DNA of 64,000 nt from Trachythela sp. YZ-2020. Lineage: Eukaryota; Cnidaria; Anthozoa; Malacalcyonacea; Clavulariidae. Where the stretch lies: NCBI GenBank assembly GCA_016169945.1, contig JADLSH010000218.1, positions 1,178,001 to 1,242,000 on the forward strand, given 5' to 3'. The stretch's first letter is position 1. Every line of letters begins with the position of its first letter. The translations under genes and the position numbers were made by a program. The notes below the pieces were generated by a model, which was given only the letters and a program-made list of their open reading frames with translations, was not told the DNA's origin and searched no databases. Shown here piece after piece: positions 12,501 to 26,000 of the stretch.

Positions 12501-12667
12501 CTATAATGAAAAGGTTGTGGTTTCTTCGCAGAAAAATCTCGAAAATAACTTCCCGCGGCTTGTTTCAAAGTTTTACCGGGTCACGAAGATTCCACGCGTG
12601 AGACGCGAGGATGCCATCTGATCTATATAGATCGTGTTTCAAACTGTACTAACTGTAGGGAGCCACC
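9513..12667. mobile_element. TTAA-target DNA transposon, non-autonomous, hosting a LINE
   Basis: Terminal inverted repeats GGTGGCTCCCTACAGTTA (from 9513) and TAACTGTAGGGAGCCACC (to 12667) are flanked by TTAA at 9509-9512 and 12668-12671. TTAA targets are used by the piggyBac and Kolobok superfamilies. About 670 bp belong to the element itself; the rest (9983-12465) is a LINE inserted in it. A related copy lies at 55391-56629. No transposase is visible. Confidence 0.8.
9983..12465 (-). pseudogene. CR1/jockey-type LINE, 5'-truncated, ORF2 endonuclease and reverse transcriptase
   Basis: On the minus strand the frame opens near 12448 with the C-terminal half of an APE-type endonuclease (VYNPPDKCVQEQ, DDFNHLN, LGSSDHNIIMW). 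It then shifts to a second frame (11733-11050) with RT motifs AMGPDNIPSRIL and CFLDFSKVFDRIDHN, and to a third (11028-10408) with GVPQGTNLGPILFVIMINDL and the catalytic YVDD box. The thumb-like end reaches about 10150. The 3' terminus carries a tandem ATTG tail (9983-10009), usual for CR1-like elements. At least two frameshifts make it inactive. It has the same SE-rich YVDD region as the LINE at 47394-55300, so the two are probably one family. Confidence 0.85.
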
Positions 12668-13028
12668 TTAATTGAATCTATCCAGAAACGTGCGCTTTGG
12701 ATTATTTTCCCATTATTATCCTATGGAACTTCTTTGTCATACTCTGGTTTGGAAACTCTTGAAATTCGTAGAAATAATCTTAGCAAATCATTCATTATTA
12801 GTAGATTAAGGTCTGTTCAAGATATCAGTCACAATCCCTTAGCACGTATTGTCAATACTTGTCCTGCAGTTTATGAACATAAAATTTATCTAAGGACAGA
12901 ACAGTTATTATACCTTAGATTGAAAACACGGATAGATTGCAAACTTTCATTACAATTAAATACTCTTGATGTATATATGTATATAGTTTAGGTAAATTAA
13001 TTAAGGTATTTTTCCTATGAATACCGTG

Positions 13029-13318
13029 CAAAGGGTAGCACGGGTGGCGGAAGCGGTTAGCGCGCTGCCTCTTACCACTGAGTTGAGCCTGTTTCACAAC
13101 AGGTCGAGGTCACTGTTGGTACTCGCATGAGATCGGCAGTGTGCTCAAATAACTCATATAAGTTGAGATTTCTCTCCTGTGCTTCGAGGGTTTTCCCCGG
13201 GTACTCCGGTTTCCTCCCTCTAATACTAACCCTTAGGAACTAACAATGGGGCCACAGTAATTGGCTGACGCTGTTGTGGACTCCCTGCCATTGAGGCGAA
13301 GTTGAATAAAAATAAAAA
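13029..13318 (+). mobile_element. tRNA-derived SINE
   Basis: The head is tRNA-like: box A region TGGCGGAAGCGGTTAGCGCG and box B-like GGTCGAGGTCAC about 35-40 bp further on. The body has TTTTCCCCGGGTACTCCGGT, a core shared by many invertebrate tRNA SINEs. It ends with the A-rich tail AATAAAAATAAAAATT. The box B base change makes it unlikely to be a working tRNA. Confidence 0.8.
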
Positions 13319-13369
13319 TTCAGTTATACGGCAAAGCGGTTAATTAACAGATTATTATTATTATTAAAG

Positions 13370-13412
13370 ACAAAGTACCCGGGAGAAACCATCGAAGCGC
13401 TGGAGAGAATCA
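13370..13412 (-). mobile_element. SINE core fragment, inverted
   Basis: GTACCCGGGAGAAACCATCG followed by AAGCGCTGGAGAGAATC is the reverse complement, with a few changes, of the core of the adjacent SINE (TCTCTCCTGTGCTTCGAGGG then TTTTCCCCGGGTAC). Head and tail are missing. Confidence 0.5.
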
Positions 13413-13966
13413 AACACAACTTTAATGTACTTCTTTTGAAGCATATTAACTAACAGGGCGGTAAACAGCTTAGCTAACTGCTAATTGCCACCCGTTTATC
13501 ATGAAGCAAAATGATCCCTGATCATAGTGAAACATAGTAGATAATGTACAAATTATTAGAGAAAATATAATTTGATAATGAATGCATATCTTTGGAAGAG
13601 GAAAAAATAAAGGAAACAATAGGGGGTGATTGGTCCAATCATAAAACATTCTAAATCCAAACATTCCCCATATTCTTCAAACCTTCGTGGTTTCGAAACA
13701 TAAGAAGATCTAGTGGAAGTGTCGAACTATTGAAGTATTCACAAGAAGTCAAGTATTATTTTATCAAGTATTATAAAACTGCATGTCACAGTTTGTTAAT
13801 ATCATACATACGTCTAGTTTTATTGCGCTAAGGCGTTGGCGTTGGTCTTAAATCTTTGACGTGTGACTTCATAATATCTATTTGATCCACAATATCCGTC
13901 ATATAAACTAGTGAACCCAGTGACCCAGTGGTACGTTATAATACCATTTATTCTTATATTAAAGAC

Positions 13967-14021
13967 ATGGCAGAAAATCCAACACCACCAAAGACAAACG
14001 CAGAGAAAACACTTAATCCAG
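13967..14021 (+). CDS. asparaginase exon 1 (start)
   Basis: ATG in the context AAAGACATGG opens MAENPTPPKTNAEKTLNP and one base of the next codon; donor CCAG|GTAAAATT. The peptide is polar, with no signal peptide, consistent with a cytosolic protein. The start rests on the in-frame join to exon 2 and the conserved but broken copy at 6960. Confidence 0.75.
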
Positions 14022-17000
14022 GTAAAATTTCTATTCGTTGTTTGGGATATATATTGAAGTTTTCTAATGGCTTATGTCATACATTCTCGGCATGAAATAA
14101 GCTTGATTTTAAACCTAAGTAAACCCTACACAGAATCCTTAACTTGGTCACGTTGAGCTGTGTCCTTCGCAATTCAGCTTAGCTCTCAGCCGCAAGTAAG
14201 GATAATAAACACACACCCTTACTTACTTACTTACTACAGTACTTACTCTAAATTATTGTAATAGTGTTCTATCGCTTTCCAGAGGCTATTTCTTTTTTGC
14301 ATTTCTCAAGAAATCACAGTTGTTCCTCGTGAAATGGCAACAAGAATTTTTTTGCCGAACTTACAACAATGTGTTATAAATATACTTACAGTATTGTTAA
14401 TTACATAGAGCGTAATAGAAATAGCATTATATAAAAAATAGTTTGAAAAAGTTTGGAAAACATGCATAAACTTCGAAAAAAGACTTTCACTTCAGCATAG
14501 GCTGGCATAAAATGCATGGGATGTAACTCTTGTACAGCCAGTAGCGTAGCCAGCTCGCCGATTTAGTCCCGCTATGCAAATTTGTTCGTGTTAATTGACC
14601 GTCAAAACAATAAATTTCTAAAGAAATGAATAATGTGATTGATTTGAAATTTGCATAGCAGGACCAAATCGGCGAGCTGGCTACGCCACTGTGTACAGCC
14701 TTCGATTTAATAAACCAACATACGTTCACCAGACTTTCTTCTTTGACTGCGACCTAGGCCTATAACCGCACGTTTTTATTTCAACAATGACTGACCAGAC
14801 AACTAGACAGAAAGCTTTAGACTTTGGAAAGCTAAATATTCGGCCTGCCAAGCCGGACAATTTAACAAATGGACAACATGTTTAGACCGGATTTTAACAC
14901 TCGAGAAATGTTAAAATCTCCGCAAACTCCCGAGGCTCGGGGGGTTGGGGTTTCAATTGACTAGTGCATTACCATGGCTACAATGATTGACTGAATATTT
15001 CATGTTACAATAACTTTTGGGAAGTATAATTGCTTGGGTCGAATTGGCCAGGGGATTCTGCATGCATGTAGATCTAGTTACAAATTTTACTACGCACGTC
15101 GACCATCTACTGAATAGGAAATGGCATTGGCTAAGCTATCGTAAAATATGTCAGACGTGTCGGCCCGTCGCGATAGCGTAGAACCACGTTATTTATTAAC
15201 TTCTATATATTGCCTTCTTGCATTGTTAATACAATGTGTATCAAAAATATATACGATTTTCAAATGGCACTAAACTGAAAATGGGTATCAAGGTGCCCGA
15301 TACACTAATAACATATATTCTCATAAGATGCCTTATGCAACAATCGCGAAAACAAAACGTTATGCTATTTGTGCGGTTTATGTGGATTTAGGAATTTTCG
15401 TACGTTAGTCAAAAAGTTTTGGTTCCATTACCCCAGGGGGGGAGAATATTTTTTTCGGTTGTTAGGGGGGCGCCAATGTTTGGCTAGGCAATAAAATGAT
15501 GTGGCAAGTTACCTGACGTGGCAAGTTGCTCACGCCATCTCGCGTCATTGCGCGTGTTCTATAGACCACTTTCATAATTCAGATGAGTTTAAATATTCTT
15601 TTGTGTGCATCTTAATAAGCCTTATCAGCCTCGTTTCTGTGACTGAAATTGAATAGAATTTATTAACCTGAACGAGGTCAATGAGGCTTATTAAGATGCG
15701 CATAAAAGAATATTTAGACTCATCTGAATTATGATAGTGGTCTATAAAGCGCTTTCCATGTCAATTGCTGACGTCATGAAAAAAATCAATTTTTGAAAAA
15801 CAATACGCTATATCTCATTATTTTGTCCGATGACGTATGTTCAAACCGAAAAAGTCTAATAACGTATGTTCAAACTGTGTCGTACCGAAAAAGTCTAATA
15901 AAAAACGATATATTGCCTTTTGTAAAGAAAATGGCATTACAGATATTTTGCTCATTGTTAGTTTCTGTTCTAGGTGAAATAATGCACGAAAAAATTGGGG
16001 TCACAGTGCTTCTTTTCCAACTACACGAAGCAAAAGCCATTTTAGAATGAATTTCGCACGCCTGTGTTGCAATAGCAACGAATTATGTGTTACTAAAACT
16101 AATTAACGTAATTTGAAAGACGAAACATTAAAAGATACAAATATCGCGATATTTGCTGCATAAAACCTAAAAATATGAAGTGTAAAAATGTCAAAATGTT
16201 GCGCACATGAATTTGTGAAGTCTGCAGGAGTCTCTAAAATTGCATTTCCTGGGTTCTGGGGGAAGATTTGATGTGCCGAAACCAGACCATTTTAATCATT
16301 TTGCTTTTTAGGCTTTGACAGCGAAGAATCTGATAATCGTATAAAGTTCTCCCGCTCTGATCTATATTTGCCTCCCCCCTTCTTATTCTGAGCCCTAGCC
16401 CACCCCCCTGTTTCCAGGGACGTCCCGAAGTAATTTATATTGGAGAGGTGGTGTACAGGAACTCTGACCAACTTTTGTAAACATTGAAACCTTTTGACCA
16501 ACTATCTAAAGCCTGGCTTTTTAATTATAATTCATAATGCGAGACACTTGTTATCAACAGTATTAGCACTAGCTTTATTGTATACTTTCAATTTAGTATC
16601 ACAGGGATATATTATTGTTAACAAAATATGAACAACACCCATATCTCAAATAGTTGAGCCATCTTTGCTGTATATAATATCTATATCTATATCTATATAC
16701 GTATTATGTAAGAAATATATATACGTGTCCTTAATCTATTTTTAGGGGGCGTAGCTCCCTGTGAGAGATAAACTGTTAATTATGACTGACCATTTTCTAC
16801 TTTGACCAACATTTGATCTTTATTTTAACTTTTAACCCAAAGATTACATAGTATAAATAATAACCTACATAGTATCGCGTATTATGGTTTTGTTTTCGCT
16901 CATGTGCACCGAACATATCGGCTTTAACCTCTTTAGACTAGAGCAAAACTAGAGCTATTTGACTAGATCATTTTGTAGTAAAGTTTATTTGAATTCTCTA

Positions 17001-20000
17001 TTCTTGGTCTGCAAAACTAAATAATTATTTGACACGGATATCAAATTTACTCCTACATTCCTGGGAACGAGTACAGCCTCGTTAAAGAGCCCATTTTACG
17101 CGCGGTCAACGGAGCGCGAGGAGGGGCTCTTGTTAAATCCAAACCGCATACCAGAAAAACATGGTATCCGGTTAAACACAGCGCATACTCGAAGACATGA
17201 CACGAATAAAATTATATTACAACCTCATAAACAAAGTTTATCTGCTAATAAATAAGCCGCGGCCCGTGCATAATATAAATAATGATTCGCTTATATACTA
17301 AACAATGCACCTAGGAATTGTAAAAATTCAAGTAAAGTTGCCTTTCATTTGTAAAAATATAGTAGGTTGATTTCACAAACACTATATCTATTAATAGATT
17401 TGGAAATGTTTTGGTGTTGTTATTGCTTTAATTGTACAGCATGTGCAATACACGCGCCCCGCATGTAGCTGTAACTCCATGTGATTGGTTCTCTATTAAA
17501 CACTACACAATCTAGAAAAAGAGTAAATGGTATTTTGACATGTTTTGACAAAATATAATAACATTCGGCGTGGCCAATCAAGTTCATTGATGATTTGAAT
17601 TTACCCACAGCGCCTCGTCGCGCTCCGTTGACCGCGCATAAGACGAGCTCTGGGAATGGGGGGTTTTCTCCTTCCCACTTCCTGTCATTCCCATCCTTCT
17701 CAAAAACCCTCTGACAACCTGAGTTACATATTAAAACAATAAAACACTTTAAAGCAAACCTATTTGCAATTGGGTTAATGTTTCTTGCCGTTCTTATATC
17801 TCACTGTTTCTTTCTTCCAAAATAGAAGCGAAGCAATTTGCTTCACCGGTCTTTTCTTCAAAGTACTTTCTCATATTATGTTTCTGAAATTTCGTTCATT
17901 CCACTCCTGACAATCCACCATATCTTTTAGATCAGTTGGAGGTCCACCCATGAATGAAAGCCTGCAATCATTGATGGACTTTTTAATACGCTAGCTCTTT
18001 TTAACCTGGGTGTAAATAGCAGGACAGAATTAGTACTTTAGGGTCACGTCCCTTAGGATAAGTAGTCGCATTCTTGTATCGTTCCCTGAGCAAACGAAAA
18101 ATTGAAATCTATTTGTTAAATCGTATACGAATGTAATTTAATCTATTTCTTTTTAAGTAACAGGAGAAGAACATGAAAAAGAAAAGACTCCGCGAATTAT
18201 TGTTCAAGGTGGTGCGTACTACATTTTATTCTTTGGTAAACGTCAAGAAGAACTTATGGAAGCAATGAGGCAAGCTGCTGAAGCAGGATATGATGTTATG
18301 AAAGTAAGTGTTCATGCATGTCTTCATACAACTGTATATTCGAGTTCTAGCCTTAACCAGAACTCATTACTCTGCGGTCAGTGACGCCCTCTGTAGCAGG
18401 CAACGAAAGCTAAAGAATTTCATTATTACAGTATAACATTATACAGTATATAGCAAATTATTTTACCAGCGTAACCATTCGGCTCCCTGTGGTCTATTTA
18501 GCAAATAGTCCAGTTATTGATACACAGTATGTTCTTCCCACGTTATGACGTCCTCTGTGTATCTATAACTGCACAGTCAACGATTTACTATGTTTTATAA
18601 AAATAAAGAGCAAAAAAAGCAAAGTAAACAAGTAAATAGGATATTTTTAATTGTCCAAACTTTTGGGAAATCGAAAGAGTTGAAACTTATCAAATATCAC
18701 ATGATCTATAAATATAAAGCGACGCTATTGGCTTATTTAGTCACGTGAATTGTTATAGGCTGCCCACTACGACGGGAACATAACCGCTAAGCTGTGGCAT
18801 TAAAATTTTCAAATTTGGGAAAAAACAAACTATATCCAAACAACATAATTTTCTTTTGTCTTTGCTTTTCATACTCGTCAACAGCTTGTACTAACTCTTT
18901 CCAAATTCTTCATTTGACCATAAAGTGCGCAGAATATGCAAATATTTTCGCTATTTTTATTGAGAAAAAAAAACACAATATGTTTGTGTGGCATAATTCC
19001 GTGCGTCTGTCCTCTAATAGATCATAGCTCTCTCATTGAATTCTTGAGATTATAAAATAATTTGAAATTTCTTTAATAAAATGAATATTGCAAAAAGTTG
19101 ACAGCAGTTATTAAGGTGTCTGGGTTACCTAATATTACTAATCGTTTTTCTCAGAAAAATGGCTGTTACCGAAAAGTATGTTTAGAAGAATATTTTTTTC
19201 TCAACGGCAGTCTCAAAACGTTCATTAGATGCAAGGGCTGACTATCACCATTAACAAATGGGCCCCAGGTTTCGGTAATCATTGCATGTACTGGGATCCT
19301 TTTAAACTCTCTCGTCCGTATAGTAGTCGTTCTAGATACATTTCTTTCAGCTCTTTTTGAAGTGCTGGAATTGATAATGAATATGCTTCAGTTTTAGTAG
19401 CTTTTTTTTCGTGATAATTGTGTATGAAATAATTTCAATAATTTCAATAATTTCAATAATTTCAATAAAAGAATGAGGCACTATGCATTGCTCCATCTAT
19501 CACTACTGTCTAACGAACAATTTAATCATCAGGGTCAGAAAACACAAAGGTTTCACTTGTAAGTTTTTTTTCATGGAAAGAAGTTGACATGTAATTATCA
19601 TGGGATGCTATATGGTGCTTATTCTCTGATCTGTGTCAAAGTTATCTTAATAGGATCCATGGATAAATGTTCTCATTTCAAAACACTGGCTAAATTGTTT
19701 TCCCAATATCTACAGCTCATTCTGCTTAACTGCAAGAGCACCGCCATCTAAGTACAAAGTATTATAATTAATTTAAGTTGCTTGCTCTTTGTTGAGTTGT
19801 TCATTTCACCGCTGTAATATTAGGTATACTAAGTTTATCGCCAGATGATAAATAATACATACACACAAAGAGTGCGTCGTATAAAGCTGCTTAGACCATT
19901 CATGAACGCGTGCTTAACTGCTCAATTAACCAAATAGATAGGTATATAATAATTGAGGTTGCATGTTCCTTAAAAATATGCTGTGTGTACACAAGCAGGC

Positions 20001-23000
20001 AATCGGGCCTTCGCAGATGGCATAAAACTGCCCGAAATTGTATATACGCACATTATCGTTTGCTCAATTTATTACATCCACTGCAAGGGGTTTTACTCAA
20101 AATGTCGTACGGGACTGAGAGAACGCATTGTCAACGCGAGTGTGCATGGAAACTCAGCAAACATTCTATAAGCAAACGTCTCTTTCTCAGCAAACGTCTA
20201 TAACGAGCTACGATTTTATGTTGAGGCGGCCTCACCGTGTACAAATCTTATAAAATTTTGCTTATTGATGATTCGATGACTTGATGCCATTGGACGACTG
20301 TCTCGTTATTCCAAAATTGATGCCCTCACCCTGCACAAGTTTGCATCAACTGGAATAAAAAAGATAGAACAAAAACATTATTTGCCAGAGTTCCCAGAAA
20401 AGGCCTTGATTGACTATGGGGCACGAAATGTTAAGTTTAACGACAACATTTTCACCTGAATAGAAATTTTACCCAGGAATGCTACACTATATGAGATGGT
20501 GTGCAACCAAAATAATACAAAATATTTTCTGTGCCGCTGATCAAAACAACTCAAAGCCCTTAACTTCAATTCTACGATATTTTAAACAGAAAGACGGCGG
20601 AACGGCAGTTGATGCCGTAGAAGCAGCCGTTTGTTTTTTGGAGAGCAATACGTATTTTAATGCCGGTCGTGGGTCATTATTGAACAATAGTGGTGACGTG
20701 GAATGCGATGCAATGATTATGGATGGAGATACAATGAACACAGGTATTGTCATTAAACAATATACAATTATCAACTAAGATGTATGTGCGAATGTGCTCA
20801 GATATTCAGGACATAGTTAATAAAGATAACATGGTTAGGAAACTCGTCAAATTACAAACCAGGTAACAACTGAATGAGATTTATGTTGAACCGTACCTAA
20901 CCGTGCACACATCTTTTGTCTTATTATTAATATTTCAGAAATACGGTTTGGAGATTAAGCACAAACATTTCTATTGGTCGATTCATAAAAATACAATATA
21001 TACACTAACAGTGACCGTGCACAAATGCAAACAAAAAAATAGAACAAAAACAAAAGCCGTGTTTCTTAACCATTTTTTCTCTATTAACTATGTTCAGGAG
21101 TGCTATGTCGCGTTATAATTTTATGTCAATAATCCATTTTCAATCAATGGCGTGCTGGCTCGTGTTCGCCAGAGGAAGCCAGCAATTTCTTAAACAAGGA
21201 AAAGTAGACGGCGAACATTCATGAAGTAGACGGCGAACTTACCAGTTATCGTAAGCCAAATCACTTCACATTTCACAATTCGAAATTTACATCCTTTGAC
21301 ATATTACAGACTGGACAGTAATGCTTGTAGTTGTAGGTAGGCTGGTAAATTTTTAATCCTCGTATAAGTCGTATTCCGAATAACAGAACTCAAATTAAGC
21401 GCGCGTACTAGCACTTTGAACAGTGCTTACGGCAGTTGCGGTAGTAAGAAATGCGATCGTACGATAGCTAAGAAAACCTGCATATCGGAAATTACTAATA
21501 TTAATCGGATAAATTTTATCAGATAAACGACAATGTATCAATCATTAACAATCTCAAACTCTTTTTCTCCCGTTGGCTCGTCGGATCTGGCAAAATTCAA
21601 AATTGGACTAGCGCTTTTGTGTGATTTTGTGCAATTTCGGCCCCCCATTTATGTTTTGGCGCCCCCTAAAATTTTCGCTGGTGGGGGGGGGGGGGGGGGC
21701 ATGGTCCCCCGGCCCCCCTGCCAGTACGCCACTGTTTTCAATTAACAATCTACCTTTATACAGTGAGCTCTATATATATATATCTGGAGTGAGAACTTAT
21801 GTCCAAAAAGTGAAGCCAAAGATGCCGGTAATTTACGTCCAGTGCCAATCCCTTTCTATTGTTTTCGACCGCGCGGTTTGCACAAGCCGGCAAGGAGTGT
21901 GCCGAAATTTCGTGTTTTTACTCCGATTTAAACAATAACATCATGATTTTATGAACTAATAACTTGATTAGCGATGCGATCTGTTAGAAACAACTGGAAT
22001 TAGCAGGAAAAAATGGTATGAAAACTGTTTATGACCTTCATGATTTTGGACATCAATTGCCGCCATCTTGGCTTGACTTGGCCTATTGGCCGAACATTAG
22101 AAGTTCTTAGTCCAGATATATATGGAGCTCACTGCCTTTATATTGGTGCCTTTGGAAGACAACACAACCATTAAACCTGTACGTGAATTTCTAGGCGCAG
22201 TGACGGCTGCACGCCATTTTTTAAATCCAGTTAACATCGCCAGGAAAATCATGGAAGAGTCGCATCATTGCGCCTTAAGTGGAGATGGAGCTCTGGAATT
22301 CGCTCAAAGAATTAAATTTCCCACTTGTGATCCCAAAGATCTTATAGAAGAAGCGACAAGTTTGAGACGAAAATATACCTATGAGGATTTTCCCAAAGTA
22401 GTGGAATCTTACTTTGGCGCAAACGGAATACAAGAAACAGGTTCAGTCGGCTACGACTCAGTCTCGGCTGTTGCCATGGATACAAATGGTCATTTCGCGT
22501 GTGCGATCTCGACAGGTAAAATAGCAACACGTTGTTGTCCATGCCAAACTGTTCTTATTTTTTGTAACACTTCATTCCTACCTAGTCCATACTGATATTT
22601 GTGAGAGTGACATGAGGCAATCGCGACGGTTAGAGGATACCGTGATAAAGATGATAAAGAATAGAAATGAAAAGTTTAATTTTTGTTAGCAGTATAAACA
22701 TCCGTGATCGTATAAACAATACTTACGAATGAAGAATGGACTATGCCAAAATTTATGATAATTTTGTTTCTTTTATAAGGTGGTATACCAGGGAAATTGA
22801 AAGGCCGTGTCGGTGATGCTCCACTGGTTGGCTGTGGTGGTTACGCAAATGAATTTGGAGCAGCGACAACAAGTGGACATGGAGAGCAGTTGATGAAAAT
22901 GACTTTAGCAAGAGAAGTTGTTTATAACATGGAAAGAAAACACGATGCTCAGGTATATTTTATATTTGTAGCCATCACTTGAATTTCTCTGTTAATCAAT

Positions 23001-26000
23001 GTACTCTTACTGGCGCTATTGGGAAACCGTAAATGATCTAATATACACGCCCATTCTGTGATAACCGCCTCGTACCTGATAGACGCCTGATCAAATGAGC
23101 GTTTTGTGTGAGAAAGGCACCCTCTATCGAACGGTCCGTATCTAATAAACGGCCCCTCCCTAGGGGCATTTATTAGGTAATATTAAAGAGTCGAACGCGT
23201 TGTGCCAGTGTAGGTAGAGTATAACGAAGATTCGACGGCTAAAACTACCTGAAAAATACAATAAGATCTTCGACATTTCGAGCGAAGGCCCTTCGTCTGG
23301 AAATTAGTAGCGTGGGTTGAGGAAAAACATGTGCTTTTATAACGAATACGAAAGCGATCAGGCGACAAAAAATACACCAATCAGCTGGATTTAATCAAAA
23401 CAAACTATAAACAAAATATGGAAATCACATTACAAAATATATTAGCATGTAAGGAGAAGCGAACAAAACAAGAAAATTAGAAAAAAGAGCTATGAACTGA
23501 ACTGAACTTTTATTTAGTCACGGTAAACTCATCAGGATTTACAGTAGAGTAAAAATTTAAATATATATATATACTGTATTACAAGATTTTACGTACACGC
23601 TTAAAACACATAACTATTAAGATATATACCTGGTTTCCAAGAGTGCCGTGAATACAAGTTTAAAATTTATCGAATAAAATTGCTGCAATCAGACTTAAAT
23701 TTACGCAAAGTATCAACTTGACGTAACTCATTAGGAAGAGAGTTCCACAGTGCCGCACCACTGTAGCTGAAACTATTTTTTAGAAAATTTGTTCGTGGTT
23801 GAGGTACTGCTAATTTGCCACTGGTGTCCCTCAATATGTAATTTGTTACTCTACTGCGATCAACAAACATTTCAGAAAGGTAGTCTGGTGCAAGATCGTT
23901 TAGAAATTTGTGCACCATGACAGCCTTGGCAATTCTACGTTGAGATGTAAGATTTTTCCAGCCAAGCTTTTCAAGCAGATATTCAGCATTTGTATCATAG
24001 CTTGATGACGTCAGAACTCTAGTGGCTCGATTTTGCAGTTTTTGTAGTTTATCAGCAAGAGTACTACCGCATGTATCCCATACAATGGAACAATAGTCAA
24101 AATGAGGTTGGACTAAACAATTGTATACTTGTTGCAAGATGGAATAAGGAACAAAAGGCTTTATGCGTTTTAGAGCACCTATACCTGAAGCAACTTTTTT
24201 ACACAATTTTGCAATATGAACATTCCAAGACATATTTTCATCAATATGTATACCAAGCGATTTTATATGAGAAACTTGCCTAATCGGAGCGTCATTAATT
24301 ACCAACGAAGGAGTAGATTGAAATGTACTAATTCTTTGATAAGAGCCGATTAACATGAATTCGGTTTTAGATTGGTTTAGGGTAAGTCTATTTGCCGACA
24401 ACCATTCACTGACATTTGCAAGATCTTCATTTAGACGATGGTTAATATCATAGATATTATTACTCGCATATGTCAGGTTGGTATCGTCAGCAAACATACG
24501 TGCCCGAGAATGTGAGAGGCAATTAGGTAAATCATTTATGTGAATTAGGAATAAAAGCGGTCCTAAAATAGTCCCCTGGGGTACTCCACAACGAAGCAAA
24601 CGACTTGTCGAGAGATGTCCATTAACGAAACACTTTTGTTTACGCTCATTAAGATGTGATCGAAACCAATTGCCAGCGACTCCACTGATGCCGTATGCAT
24701 TAAGTTTACCTAGCAGTATTTCATGATCTACAGTATCAAAAGCTTTCTTGAGGTCAAGGAACATAACAGCATTAACATTTCCATGGTCAATGTTATAGGC
24801 CCATTCATTAGTGACTTCAAGAAGAGCAGTTACAGTTGAATGCAGACCACGAAACTCTGACTGGCAATTAGTTAATAGTTTATTTTCAGATAGATATAAT
24901 TGCACTTGATCGTAAATGATCCTTTCAAAAACCTTTGCCACAACAGGGACAATCGAGATCGGTCGATAGTTATCGACACAGTTTCGTTTTCCCTGTTTGT
25001 GTATAGGGACGACTTTAGCACATTTCCATTCATTAGGAAATATGCCAGTAATAATAGAACGATTGAAAATAAGACTAAGGGATTCGGCAATTAGATCTGG
25101 GCATTCTCGAAGTAATCTAGAAGAAATTTTATCAAGACCAGTTGCTTTTGATTTACTTAGCTTGGATTAAAGTATAAAAACCGTTGGTTGATTAGTTTCC
25201 TTTAGATGAAAGGAGACATTATCATTTTGACAAGATAAAAAATCAACATATGACCGGTCCTTTTCATTAAAACTTATTTTATCTGCAAGCCTAGGGCCAA
25301 TGCTAGAAAAGTGATCATTGAAAGCATCTGCAATTTTATTAGAATCGTTAATTAAGTCTCCGTTCAAATCGATTTCATTAATAAGCGAACTTTTGCAATT
25401 CTTAGATGTAAGTTCACTAATAATATTCCAGGTCTTTTTTGGATTACATTTATTTTCATAAAATGCATTTTTGAAATATCTTTCTTTCGCTTGAAAGATT
25501 TCGTAATTAACAGAATTACGCATTTATGTATGAGATGAGGTGAGATGTAGAATATCTGCTGATGGCAGGCATATATATATATATATATATATAAGTTGAA
25601 ACAGTTCTACTCGGTTACTCGAGTTTTACGCAAAATGCGATCATCAGACTAAAGCCACAATTGATCATGTTTACAAAGTGCTTATGGCTGGTTGATTAAA
25701 TTGCTAACGCCTATATGACAATAAAATTGCTAAACCCAACAGACTATAATTATAGGGCGCACTTCCGACAAACATTTCCCCGTCAATAACCCTCTACATA
25801 AGGCTATCTGTAAAACAAGGAACGGGGAATGAAGGAACGGAACGAGGAACGGAACGAGGAACGGAACGAGGAAAGGAATCTGGGAATTGTAAAAGCCGGA
25901 ATCTGTAAAACCCGGAACTGTAAAAGCCGGAATCTGTAAAACCCGGAATTGTAAAAGCCGGAATCTGTAAAACCCGGAATTGTAAAAGCCGGAATCTGTA

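Larger units (their letters stand above)
9455..12990 (+). pseudogene. LINE reverse transcriptase C-terminal fragment split by a TTAA element
   Basis: Plus-strand codons up to 9508 (WQERSNLKANLSD) and from 12672 (IESIQKRALWIIFPLLSYG) are consecutive parts of the C-terminal domain of CR1/L2-type LINE ORF2. They are separated only by the TTAA-flanked insertion at 9513-12667. The frame stays open to about 12990 (DVYMYIV). The fragment is truncated on both sides. Confidence 0.65.
8441..16860. repeat. duplication unit B, carrying the functional first exon
   Basis: The second tandem copy has the same order of landmarks as unit A but is 8.4 kb rather than 3.7 kb. Extra DNA lies at 9290-13450 (nested LINE, TTAA element and SINE) and about 14500-16540 (two MITEs and unique AT-rich sequence). 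Only this copy has an ATG and an open frame in the first asparaginase exon. Confidence 0.75.

Noticed and set aside
13029..13110. Functional tRNA gene
   Set aside because: tRNA-like boxes are part of a SINE with an A-rich tail and no acceptor stem pairing or intact box B.
19110..19260. Third TTAA-family element end (TTAAGGTGTCTGGGTTACC)
   Set aside because: Only a partial likeness to GGTGGCTCC ends and no matching opposite terminus.
20479..20589. Upstream extension of asparaginase exon 3 from an ATG at about 20479
   Set aside because: Homology to the family starts at 20590 after a usable acceptor, and exon 2 joins there in phase.
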